Shown here in pieces: positions 33,546-46,129 of a DNA stretch of 64,000 bases (position 1 is its first letter; every line of letters begins with the position of its first letter). Where the stretch lies: positions 33,885,792 to 33,949,791 of the forward strand of contig OW121740.1 in NCBI GenBank assembly GCA_933228675.1. Reading direction: 5' to 3'. The notes under the pieces were generated by a model. That model was not told the DNA's origin, searched no databases, and was given only the letters and a program-made list of their open reading frames with translations. Position numbers and translations under genes: made by a program. This stretch comes from Stomorhina lunata. Its lineage: Eukaryota > Arthropoda > Insecta > Diptera > Rhiniidae.

Positions 33546-33550
33546 ATATG
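33546..33550. other. Target-site duplication, right copy (ATATG)
   Basis: ATATG immediately follows the LTR end GAATGAACA and matches the five bases at 24407-24411. Confidence 0.85.
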
Positions 33551-33664
33551 CAAAACCGCTTAAAGCGAATCCGACTATAAATAAGGTCCTAAAAGTATTT
33601 ATTGAGCACAAAATATAGCTTTATAATCTTAATAAGATATAAAAGTATCATTTAAGTAATAAAC

Positions 33665-35550
33665 AAATATGAAAATTAAAAAAAATTATTCCAAAAATTT
33701 TATATAAAAAATTTTTTTATAGAAAATTTTCTACAAAAAATTTCTCAAAAAAAAAAAAACAAATTTTCTGTAAAAATATTATACCGAAAATTTTCTATAA
33801 AAATTTCTATGCCGAAAATATTCTATAAAAATTTCTATACCGAATATTTCCTATAAAAATTTTTATACCGAATATTTTCTATAAAAATGTTTATACCGAA
33901 TATTTTCTATAAAAAAATTTTGTACCGAAAATTTTCAATAAAAATGTTATACCGAAAATTTTCAATAAAAATGTTATACCGAAAATTTTCTATAAAAAAT
34001 TTTATACCGAAAATTTACTATAAAAATTTTTATACCGAAAATTTTCTATAAAAATTTTTATACCGAAAATTTTCTATAAAAATTTCTATATCGAAAATTG
34101 TTTGTAAAAATTTGTATACCGAAAATTTTCTATAAAAATTTTTATACCGAAAATTTTCTATAAAAATTTTTATACCGAAAATTTTTTATAAAAAATTTTA
34201 TACCGAAAATTTTCTATAAAAAATTTTATACCGAAAATTTTCTATAAAAAATTTTATACCGAAAATTTTCTATAAAAAATGTTATACCGAAAATTTTCTA
34301 TAAAAAATTTTATACCGAAAATTTTTTATAAAATATTTTCTATAAAAAATTTTATACCGAAAATTTTCTATAAAAAATTTTATACCGAAAATTTTCAAAA
34401 AAAAAAATTTATACCGAAAATTTTCTAAAAAAAATTTATAGCGAAAATTTTCAATAAAATGTTATACCAAAAATTTTCAATAAAAATGTTATACCGAAAA
34501 TTTTCTATAAAAAAATGTTATACCGAAAATTCTCAATAAAAATGTTATACCAAAAATTTTCAATAAAAATGTTATACCGAAAATTTTCTATAAAAAATGT
34601 TACACCGAAAATTTTATATAAAAAATGTTATACCGAAACTTTTCTATAAAAAATTTTATACGGAAAATTTTCTATAAAAAATTTTATACCGAAAATTTTC
34701 TATAAAAAATTTTATACCGAAAATTTTCTATAAAAAATTTTATACCGAAAATTTTCTATAAAAAATTTTATACCGAAAATTTTCTATAAAAAATTTTATA
34801 CCGAAAATTTTTTATAAAAATTTTTATATCGAAAATTTTCTATAAAAATTTGTATACCAAAATTTTCTGCAAAAATTTGTATACCGAAAATTTTAAATAA
34901 AAATTTGTATACCAAAATTATCTATAAAAATTTTTATAAAAATTTTCTATAAACATTTTTATTCCGAAAATTTTCCAAAAAAAATTCATACCGAAAATTT
35001 TTAAACCGAAAATTTTCTATAAAAATTTTTATACCGAAAATTTTCTATAAAAATTTGTATACCGAAAATTTTCTATAAAAATTTTATACCGAAAATCTTC
35101 TATAAAAATTTTATACCGAAAATTTTCTATAAAAATTTTTATACCGAAAATTTTCTATAAAAATTTGTATACCGAAATTCTCTGCAAAAATTTTTATACC
35201 GAAATTTTCTGCAAAAAAATGTTTATACCGAAAATTTTAAATAAAAATTTTTATACCGAAAATTTTAAATAAAAATTTGTATACCGAAAATTTTCTATAA
35301 AAATTTTTATACCAAAAATTTTCTATAAAAATTTGTATACCGAAAATTTCCTATAAAAATTTTTATATCGAAAATTTTCTATAAAATTTTGTATACCGAA
35401 AATTTTCTATCAAAAATGTTCATACGGAAAATTTTCTATAAAAAAAATTTTATAACAAAAATTTTCTATAAAAATTTTTCTACCGAAAATTTTTTATACA
35501 AATTTTTATGCCGAAAATTTTCTATAAACATTTTTATACCGAAAATATAA
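33665..35550. repeat. 28-bp minisatellite R7
   Basis: About 65 units averaging 28 bp: ATACCGAAAATTTTCTATAA followed by AAATTTTT. Units are more variable than in other arrays (GTATACC, GTTATACC and CAATAAAAATG variants, a few single-base indels), so the array is older or less homogenised. Its unit is nearly the reverse complement of the R9 unit at 46130-47085. Confidence 0.93.
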
Positions 35551-35724
35551 TTTTTTTTTGGATTTAAAAAAAAGCGTATACTGAGTACCGCTTAAAACGA
35601 GGTGCAGGTGTATCTGGTGTTTTTTAAAGAGTGACAATAAGATATATTTTTAATATAATAATTTCTTGATTAATTTATTTTTTGAGGCAAAGTTGTAGCC
35701 CATACGATTATCTAAGCTCTTACT

Positions 35725-36410
35725 AAACGGTGTTAAGAATCATTCATAGGAAGTTTGTATGTTCCAAAAAGTTGTTTACTGATGTTTTGGGTACATTTTT
35801 GCTCTGGATTATTTCCCTTAATTTTGAAAGGTTTGCTACCCATGGACCTAAACAGGGGAAAATAAGTGAAAAAAATATTTTTTTAAGTTTTTTGCGATTT
35901 TGATTTTTAAGACTAATTTTTTTGGTTTTATGTGTTTATAATTTTTGTACCCTAACACAAGGGCAAAAACTTTACCTCAAAGAGTGAATCAAAATTCTAA
36001 ACGGTTTGCTAAATATGAACCTGATAAAATTATAACTTTTTAGCAAAATTAGTATCGAGATCCAAGACTGTAAGGAGTTAAGAATCGTTCATAGGATGTT
36101 CGTGTGTTCTAAAAAGTTGTTTACTGAAATCTTGGCTATATTTTGTTGATAATTGTCTCCTTGAGTTTTGAACTTTTTGCTACCTATGGACCTGAACAGG
36201 GAAAAAAGGTAAAAAAGAAATATTTTAAAATTGTTTGCGATTTTGATCGCTAAAATGAAGTTTTTGATATTTTATGTTCACAATTAAAGTTCTTAATGAC
36301 AAGTGGTTAAACTTTGTCTCGAAAAGTGAATTAAAGTTCCGAACGGTTTGCAAGATATGATCCTGAGAAAATTATCACTTTTCTACCAAAATGATACCTA
36401 GGCCCCAAAT
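35725..36410 (+). repeat. Two diverged 345-bp direct repeats
   Basis: The first unit starts near 35729 (TTAAGAATCATTCATAGGA), the second near 36076 (TTAAGAATCGTTCATAGGA). Both contain AAAAGTTGTTTACTGA, TTTGCTACC(C/T)ATGGACCT and AACGGTTTGC in the same order. They are diverged, with no conserved ORF. Probably part of an interspersed element whose end follows at 36400-36625. Confidence 0.75.
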
Positions 36411-36640
36411 CTTTGGGGGCCTCTAATAACAAGGGTGGATGAGTTTCAGGAAAACGAGAGACACAGGCGTTTTATTTGGCCTTTAATCATGTAGTGGTGT
36501 CCGTGCATGGTTAGTTTTCCACGGAAAATTACAAACAGTGAGATTTTTTAACAACTGATATGGACCAATTGACCCTAATGGTAAAGGGTAGTCGGGTTTG
36601 ACCGACTATAGCACTTTAGCACTTGGTTATATTATGTTTT
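36411..36640 (+). mobile_element. Interspersed element terminus
   Basis: Ends GGTAAAGGGTAGTCGGGTTT, GACCGACTATAGCACTTTAG, CACTTGGT, the terminus type seen at 60910-60970 and inverted at 21173. Confidence 0.6.
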
Positions 36641-37744
36641 GGCAATAAATGTATATGGAGTATAATTTTGATTCAGGCTTTTAAAGGAACAGAAACCGTG
36701 CAGTTTACTATTTCTAAAATGTAGTCTTTTCAGTTTTCTTCGAATGTCATCGAAGCTCTGATATATTTGGCATATGCTGCAAGTATTGCCGATATCACTT
36801 AAACAGTTATTTAAGGTCCATTGTATACAACTGTTTGTTTTCTGGATTACAGAGTTCAAGTTAGGTAGGTTAAGCTGAAATTACACAGACACTTTTCCAA
36901 AAATATATGACAAGTTAAATCCACATATAATTAAAACATAAATTGTACTGACCAGTACAACAATTAAAAAACTTACATATAATTGCAGAATCGTTATCCG
37001 TATTTTAAAAACTCCTTGGCCTTTAATTTCTTTACTCGATTAAAATATAATTAAATTTAATTTAAATTATACTCATTCAAATTAAAATCAGGTCATTTGA
37101 ATACAAAATGGATTTTTTATCATACACTTCAATAGTTGTTAAACGAAAACTTTTATATACTGCATGTTCAAGTGCCGAGAACTCAAAACCGTAAGTTTTT
37201 TTTTCCAAACGTAATTTCTTTTTAAAATGAGCTAAAAAGGGAATACTTAATACATAAAAATAAGAACTCAGCTCATGTTAATTTGCTTTCGATTTCTTTT
37301 CATTTCACTTCCACTTAACTTTCTTCAAAAAGTTTAAAATCACATTTAAAACAACTGCACAATAACTATCGATAAAAATCATGACGATATTGGGATTTTA
37401 TTTCTCATACTGCTGCTGCTGCTGTAGCTTTCGTTTGGCTTTCTTATAGTTTTTTATAATTTTTTTTAGTATTCAACTATAATATACTTGAAAATAAAAG
37501 CCACACAAAATACTTTACTTACCATAAACTGCAGCTGTGTGTAACATTCGTGGCTGGATGGCTGAGTGGTTGTGTTAGGGCAGGGACTGAGGAGCTAGAG
37601 TGAGAGGGAATGAATAGAAAAAAATTCATACAATACAATGCCATCAGGGAAACTATAACAAACACAAAATATACAATTTAAGGATATAATGATAAGTATA
37701 TACTTTTTTATGTGTAAATTAGGGTAACGCATTATCACCTCCAA
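36641..37744. other. Spacer, no gene seen
   Basis: AT-rich, with a GC-richer patch at 37530-37600 (CTGCAGCTGTGTGTAACATT and onward) and a CTG run at 37410-37425. Neither opens a convincing exon. Confidence 0.5.
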
Positions 37745-40700
37745 TAGTCATAGTCTAATCATAGTCTAGTCATAGTCTAGTCATAGTCTAGTCATAGTCT
37801 AGTCATAGTCTAGTCATAGTCTAGTCATAGTCTAGTCATAGTCTAGTCATAGTCTAGTCATAGTCTAGTCATAGTCTAGTCATAGTCTAGTCATAGTCTA
37901 GTCATAGTCTAGTCATAGTCTAGTCATAGTCTAGTCATAGTCTAGTCATAGTCTAGTCATAGTCTAGTCATAGTCTAGTCATAGTCTAGTCATAGTCTAG
38001 TCATAGTCTAGTCATAGTCTAGTCATAGTCTAGTCATAGTCTAGTCATAGTCTAGTCATAGTCTAGTCATAGTCTAGTCATAGTCTAGTCATAGTCTAGT
38101 CATAGTCTAGTCATAGTCTAGTCATAGTCTAGTCATAGTCTAGTCATAGTCTAGTCATAGTCTAGTCATAGTCTAGTCATAGTCTAGTCATAGTCTAGTC
38201 ATAGTCTAGTCATAGTCTAGTCATAGTCTAGTCATAGTCTAGTCATAGTCTAGTCATAGTCTAGTCATAGTCTAGTCATAGTCTAGTCATAGTCTAGTCA
38301 TAGTCTAGTCATAGTCTAGTCATAGTCTAGTCATAGTCTAGTCATAGTCTAGTCATAGTCTAGTCATAGTCTAGTCATAGTCTAGTCATAGTCTAGTCAT
38401 AGTCTAGTCATAGTCTAGTCATAGTCTAGTCATAGTCTAGTCATAGTCTAGTCATAGTCTAGTCATAGTCTCGTCATAGTCTAGTCATAGTCTAGTCATA
38501 GTCTAGTCATAGTCTAGTCATAGTTTAGTCATAGTCTAGTCATAGTCTAGTCATAGTCTAGTCATAGTCTAGTCATAGTCTAGTCATAGTCTAGTCATAG
38601 TCTAGTCATAGTCTAGTCATAGTCTAGTCATAGTCTAGTCATAGTCTAGTCATAGTCTAGTCATAGTCTAGTCATAGTCTAGTCATAGTCTAGTCATAGT
38701 CTAGTCATAGTCTAGTCATAGTCTAGTCATAGTCTAGTCATAGTCTAGTCATAGTCTAGTCATAGTCTAGTCATAGTCTAGTCATAGTCTAGTCATAGTC
38801 TAGTCATAGTCTAGTCATAGTCTAGTCATAGTCTAGTCATAGTCTAGTCATAGTCTAGTCATAGTCTAGTCATAGTCTAGTCATAGTCTAGTCATAGTCT
38901 AGTCATAGTCTAGTCATAGTCTAGTCATAGTCTAGTCATAGTCTAGTCATAGTCTAGTCATAGTCTAGTCATAGTCTAGTCATAGTCTAGTCATAGTCTA
39001 GTCATAGTCTAGTCATAGTCTAGTCATAGTCTAGTCATAGTCTAGTCATAGTCTAGTCATAGTCAAGTCATAGTCTAGTCATAGTCTAGTCATAGTCTAG
39101 TCATAGTCTAGTCATAGTCTAGTCATAGTCTAGTCATAGTCTAGTCATAGTCTAGTCATAGTCTAGTCATAGTCTAGTCATAGTCTAGTCATAGTCTAGT
39201 CATAGTCTAGTCATAGTCTAGTCATAGTCTAGTCATAGTCTAGTCATAGTCTAGTCATAGTCTAGTCATAGTCTAGTCATAGTCTAGTCATAGTCTAGTC
39301 ATAGTCTAGTCATAGTCTAGTCATAGTCTAGTCATAGTCTAGTCATAGTTTAGTCATAGTCTAGTCATAGTCTCGTCATAGTCTCGTCATAGTCTAGTCA
39401 TAGTCTAGTCATAGTCTAGTCATAGTCTAGTCATAGTCTAGTCATAGTCTAGTCATAGTCTAGTCATAGTCTAGTCATAGTCTAGTCATAGTCTAGTCAT
39501 AGTCTAGTCATAGTCTAGTCATAGTCTAGTCATAGTCTAGTCATAGTCTAGTCATAGTCTAGTCATAGTCTAGTCATAGTCTAGTCATAGTCTAGTCATA
39601 GTCTAGTCATAGTCTAGTCATAGTCTAGTCATAGTCTAGTCATAGTCTAGTCATAGTCTAGTCATAGTCTAGTCATAGTCTAGTCATAGTCTAGTCATAG
39701 TCTAGTCATAGTCTAGTCATAGTCTAGTCATAGTCTAGTCATAGTCTAGTCATAGTCTAGTCATAGTCTAGTCATAGTCTAGTCATAGTCTAGTCATAGT
39801 CTAGTCATAGTCTAGTCATAGTCTAGTCATAGTCTAGTCATAGTCTAGTCATAGTCTAGTCATAGTCTAGTCATAGTCTAGTCATAGTCTAGTCATAGTC
39901 TAGTCATAGTCTAGTCATAGTCTAGTCATAGTCTAGTCATAGTCTAGTCATAGTCTAGTCATAGTCTAGTCATAGTCTAGTCATAGTCTAGTCATAGTCT
40001 AGTCATAGTCTAGTCATAGTCTAGTCATAGTCTAGTCATAGTCTAGTCATAGTCTAGTCATAGTCTAGTCATAGTCTAGTCATAGTCTAGTCATAGTCTA
40101 GTCATAGTCTAGTCATAGTCTAGTCATAGTCTAGTCATAGTCTAGTCATAGTCTAGTCATAGTCTAGTCATAGTCTAGTCATAGTCTAGTCATAGTCTAG
40201 TCATAGTCTAGTCATAGTCTAGTCATAGTCTAGTCATAGTCTAGTCATAGTCTAGTCATAGTCTAGTCATAGTCTAGTCATAGTCTAGTCATAGTCTAGT
40301 CATAGTCTAGTCATAGTCTAGTCATAGTCTAGTCATAGTCTAGTCATAGTCTAGTCATAGTCTAGTCATAGTCTAGTCATAGTCTAGTCATAGTCTAGTC
40401 ATAGTCTAGTCATAGTCTAGTCATAGTCTAGTCATAGTCTAGTCATAGTCTAGTCATAGTCTAGTCATAGTCTAGTCATAGTCTAGTCATAGTCTAGTCA
40501 TAGTCTAGTCATAGTCTAGTCATAGTCTAGTCATAGTCTAGTCATAGTCTAGTCATAGTCTAGTCATAGTCTAGTCATAGTCTAGTCATAGTCTAGTCAT
40601 AGTCTAGTCATAGTCTAGTCATAGTCTAGTCATAGTCTAGTCATAGTCTAGTCATAGTCTAGTCATAGTCTAGTCATAGTCTAGTCATAGTCTAGTCATA

Positions 40701-43700
40701 GTCTAGTCATAGTCTAGTCATAGTCTAGTCATAGTCTAGTCATAGTCTAGTCATAGTCTAGTCATAGTCTAGTCATAGTCTAGTCATAGTCTAGTCATAG
40801 TCTAGTCATAGTCTAGTCATAGTCTAGTCATAGTCTAGTCATAGTCTAGTCATAGTCTAGTCATAGTCTAGTCATAGTCTAGTCATAGTCTAGTCATAGT
40901 CTAGTCATAGTCTAGTCATAGTCTAGTCATAGTCTAGTCATAGTCTAGTCATAGTCTAGTCATAGTCTAGTCATAGTCTAGTCATAGTCTAGTCATAGTC
41001 TAGTCATAGTCTAGTCATAGTCTAGTCATAGTCTAGTCATAGTCTAGTCATAGTCTAGTCATAGTCTAGTCATAGTCTAGTCATAGTCTAGTCATAGTCT
41101 AGTCATAGTCTAGTCATAGTCTAGTCATAGTCTAGTCATAGTCTAGTCATAGTCTAGTCATAGTCTAGTCATAGTCTAGTCATAGTCTAGTCATAGTCTA
41201 GTCATAGTCTAGTCATAGTCTAGTCATAGTCTAGTCATAGTCTAGTCATAGTCTAGTCATAGTCTAGTCATAGTCTAGTCATAGTCTAGTCATAGTCTAG
41301 TCATAGTCTAGTCATAGTCTAGTCATAGTCTAGTCATAGTCTAGTCATAGTCTAGTCATAGTCTAGTCATAGTCTAGTCATAGTCTAGTCATAGTCTAGT
41401 CATAGTCTAGTCATAGTCTAGTCATAGTCTAGTCATAGTCTAGTCATAGTCTAGTCATAGTCTAGTCATAGTCTAGTCATAGTCTAGTCATAGTCTAGTC
41501 ATAGTCTAGTCATAGTCTAGTCATAGTCTAGTCATAGTCTAGTCATAGTCTAGTCATAGTCTAGTCATAGTCTAGTCATAGTCTAGTCATAGTCTAGTCA
41601 TAGTCTAGTCATAGTCTAGTCATAGTCTAGTCATAGTCTAGTCATAGTCTAGTCATAGTCTAGTCATAGTCTAGTCATAGTCTAGTCATAGTCTAGTCAT
41701 AGTCTAGTCATAGTCTAGTCATAGTCTAGTCATAGTCTAGTCATAGTCTAGTCATAGTCTAGTCATAGTCTAGTCATAGTCTAGTCATAGTCTAGTCATA
41801 GTCTAGTCATAGTCTAGTCATAGTCTAGTCATAGTCTAGTCATAGTCTAGTCATAGTCTAGTCATAGTCTAGTCATAGTCTAGTCATAGTCTAGTCATAG
41901 TCTAGTCATAGTCTAGTCATAGTCTAGTCATAGTCTAGTCATAGTCTAGTCATAGTCTAGTCATAGTCTAGTCATAGTCTAGTCATAGTCTAGTCATAGT
42001 CTAGTCATAGTCTAGTCATAGTCTAGTCATAGTCTAGTCATAGTCTAGTCATAGTCTAGTCATAGTCTAGTCATAGTCTAGTCATAGTCTAGTCATAGTC
42101 TAGTCATAGTCTAGTCATAGTCTAGTCATAGTCTAGTCATAGTCTAGTCATAGTCTAGTCATAGTCTAGTCATAGTCTAGTCATAGTCTAGTCATAGTCT
42201 AGTCATAGTCTAGTCATAGTCTAGTCATAGTCTAGTCATAGTCTAGTCATAGTCTAGTCATAGTCTAGTCATAGTCTAGTCATAGTCTAGTCATAGTCTA
42301 GTCATAGTCTAGTCATAGTCTAGTCATAGTCTAGTCATAGTCTAGTCATAGTCTAGTCATAGTCTAGTCATAGTCTAGTCATAGTCTAGTCATAGTCTAG
42401 TCATAGTCTAGTCATAGTCTAGTCATAGTCTAGTCATAGTCTAGTCATAGTCTAGTCATAGTCTAGTCATAGTCTAGTCATAGTCTAGTCATAGTCTAGT
42501 CATAGTCTAGTCATAGTCTAGTCATAGTCTAGTCATAGTCTAGTCATAGTCTAGTCATAGTCTAGTCATAGTCTAGTCATAGTCTAGTCATAGTCTAGTC
42601 ATAGTCTAGTCATAGTCTAGTCATAGTCTAGTCATAGTCTAGTCATAGTCTAGTCATAGTCTAGTCATAGTCTAGTCATAGTCTAGTCATAGTCTAGTCA
42701 TAGTCTAGTCATAGTCTAGTCATAGTCTAGTCATAGTCTAGTCATAGTCTAGTCATAGTCTAGTCATAGTCTAGTCATAGTCTAGTCATAGTCTAGTCAT
42801 AGTCTAGTCATAGTCTAGTCATAGTCTAGTCATAGTCTAGTCATAGTCTAGTCATAGTCTAGTCATAGTCTAGTCATAGTCTAGTCATAGTCTAGTCATA
42901 GTCTAGTCATAGTCTAGTCATAGTCTAGTCATAGTCTAGTCATAGTCTAGTCATAGTCTAGTCATAGTCTAGTCATAGTCTAGTCATAGTCTAGTCATAG
43001 TCTAGTCATAGTCTAGTCATAGTCTAGTCATAGTCTAGTCATAGTCTCGTCATAGTCTAGTCATAGTCTAGTCATAGTCTAGTCATAGTCTAGTCATAGT
43101 TTAGTCATAGTCTAGTCATAGTCTAGTCATAGTCTAGTCATAGTCTAGTCATAGTCTAGTCATAGTCTAGTCATAGTCTAGTCATAGTCTAGTCATAGTC
43201 TAGTCATAGTCTAGTCATAGTCTAGTCATAGTCTAGTCATAGTCTAGTCATAGTCTAGTCATAGTCTAGTCATAGTCTAGTCATAGTCTAGTCATAGTCT
43301 AGTCATAGTCTAGTCATAGTCTAGTCATAGTCTAGTCATAGTCTAGTCATAGTCTAGTCATAGTCTAGTCATAGTCTAGTCATAGTCTAGTCATAGTCTA
43401 GTCATAGTCTAGTCATAGTCTAGTCATAGTCTAGTCATAGTCTAGTCATAGTCTAGTCATAGTCTAGTCATAGTCTAGTCATAGTCTAGTCATAGTCTAG
43501 TCATAGTCTAGTCATAGTCTAGTCATAGTCTAGTCATAGTCTAGTCATAGTCTAGTCATAGTCTAGTCATAGTCTAGTCATAGTCTAGTCATAGTCTAGT
43601 CATAGTCTAGTCATAGTCTAGTCATAGTCTAGTCATAGTCTAGTCATAGTCTAGTCATAGTCTAGTCATAGTTTAGTCATAGTCTAGTCATAGTCTAGTC

Positions 43701-44717
43701 ATAGTCTCGTCATAGTCTAGTCATAGTCTAGTCATAGTCTAGTCATAGTCTAGTCATAGTCTAGTCATAGTCTAGTCATAGTCTAGTCATAGTCTAGTCA
43801 TAGTCTAGTCATAGTCTAGTCATAGTCTAGTCATAGTCTAGTCATAGTCTAGTCATAGTCTAGTCATAGTCTAGTCATAGTCTAGTCATAGTCTAGTCAT
43901 AGTCTAGTCATAGTCTAGTCATAGTCTAGTCATAGTCTAGTCATAGTCTAGTCATAGTCTAGTCATAGTCTAGTCATAGTCTAGTCATAGTCTAGTCATA
44001 GTCTAGTCATAGTCTAGTCATAGTCTAGTCATAGTCTAGTCATAGTCTAGTCATAGTCTAGTCATAGTCTAGTCATAGTCTAGTCATAGTCTAGTCATAG
44101 TCTAGTCATAGTCTAGTCATAGTCTAGTCATAGTCTAGTCATAGTCTAGTCATAGTCTAGTCATAGTCTAGTCATAGTCTAGTCATAGTCTAGTCATAGT
44201 CTAGTCATAGTCTAGTCATAGTCTAGTCATAGTCTAGTCATAGTCTAGTCATAGTCTAGTCATAGTCTAGTCATAGTCTAGTCATAGTCTAGTCATAGTC
44301 TAGTCATAGTCTAGTCATAGTCTAGTCATAGTCTAGTCATAGTCTAGTCATAGTCTAGTCATAGTCTAGTCATAGTCTAGTCATAGTCTAGTCATAGTCT
44401 AGTCATAGTCTAGTCATAGTCTAGTCATAGTCTAGTCATAGTCTAGTCATAGTCTAGTCATAGTCTAGTCATAGTCTAGTCATAGTCTAGTCATAGTCTA
44501 GTCATAGTCTAGTCATAGTCTAGTCATAGTCTAGTCATAGTCTAGTCATAGTCTAGTCATAGTCTAGTCATAGTCTAGTCATAGTCTAGTCATAGTCTAG
44601 TCATAGTCTAGTCATAGTCTAGTCATAGTCTAGTCATAGTCTAGTCATAGTCTAGTCATAGTCTAGTCATAGTCTAGTCATAGTCTAGTCATAGTCTAGT
44701 CATAGTCTAGTCATAGT
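37745..44717. repeat. 11-bp satellite array, about 7 kb
   Basis: About 634 head-to-tail copies of TAGTCATAGTC, itself built of TAGTC and ATAGTC. The array is extraordinarily homogeneous. I found only scattered single-base variants (near 37756, 38472, 38525, 39065, 39350, 39374, 39385, 43048, 43101, 43673 and 43708). Eleven bases is not a multiple of three and TAG falls in every frame, so there is no coding potential. Array length in an assembly may be inexact. Confidence 0.97.
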
Positions 44718-46129
44718 TCATTTTGACTCTTTTATGTTTCGGGCCGTTCAGAACCTCCTTAGTGTGTATTTATAGGTATATTGAAATGTTTATTCACACA
44801 CATCCGAACTCTTGCATAAATGTTTGAACTAAAACATATTCATACTCCAACATTCTCACATACAAAGTACATGCATACACATACCGGAAAATATAAAAAT
44901 CCAACATTATGTGAAGCGTCATCATCAGCGGCGGCAGAAGAAAAAGGTGTTAAAACAATTAACTGTTGGCATGTTTAACTTTTAGGTTTTTATGGTTTAC
45001 TCTTCGGTTGTAGTTCGTTTCAGAGTCAGATTGTTTTTGCAGTTTTAATATTTTTTTGCTTATTGTTTTTTAAATTGAATGCTTTGGCTGCATATGTGTT
45101 TTCTACGCTGTCACAAGTGCAATTTAATGCAAAGAATCTACTTATTTTTATGTTTCACATTTTTGCACATACTAACCAAACATATACTATCAAACCGACA
45201 TAAGGCAAACTATAAGCGTAATGGAAAAGTATCACAATTGCACACCTGAACATTAACATAAATACTCATTTTGAAATCAAGATATGAGACTGTTAAAAGT
45301 TGAACAGTGGCAAACCAAAGGGGTTCAGACGAGATAATGTTTTTGATAAATTTATTCAATTAAATGTATTTAAAATTTTAATTTTAAAAACATTTGCCTA
45401 AAATTTTCCTTGTAATCAGATTAAAGCTACAGCGCCATATTTATTTTTCTTATTAATATGTTTTTGATTTGTTATTAATTGAATTTGTTTAGCTTTCAAT
45501 TTGTACAAGTGTTTGTTGATTTGTTCCTTGTCATCATTATAATGACAAAGTCATATGGAGAAATTAAATTAAATATTGATCATATGCCATATGTGCATGT
45601 GTTAGTAACACCTTGACAAAGACATCTAATGTATGTGTGTATATGGATGTGTAGAGGTAAAAAGGATTTTGTGGTTGACATATATGACAAATATAGATAA
45701 ATAAATTATTACGTGTTTTACAAATATTAATTTGTATTTGATATTTTGTTTGATAAAACTCTAACAAGTAAATTGTTTTTTGTTTGTATTTACGTCACAA
45801 ACATTTAATTATGGCAAAAATTTATTGTATTGTAATTGAGCCTTAGGCCTAGTTAAATATTAGCCTATAACTAGTTTTATTATATAAATCAATATTATAA
45901 ACATATAAATATATATAACGTACATACACATATTTAAATTCTTTAGGATATTTTCCATCTATTTTTAAAAATTTGGAGAATATCATCATATCTGGCCACC
46001 ACGTCTTTCACATTCAGCTAAGAACCGTTAGCGGTTATACAATCTTAAACTCAACAAAAAATATTTTGGGTCTTTTTAGTCCCCATGTCTGGTGAGGGTT
46101 AAAATATATTTTTTTAATGCAAAAATATA
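44718..46129. other. Spacer, no gene seen
   Basis: Mixed AT-rich DNA, with ACAC/CATA-rich stretches at 44790-44890 and a short GC-richer patch at 44920-44940 (CATCATCAGCGGCGGCAGAA). No supported gene. Confidence 0.5.

Noticed and set aside
37745..44717. Telomere repeat
   Set aside because: TAGTCATAGTC does not match any known telomere repeat, and the array is bounded on both sides by ordinary DNA.
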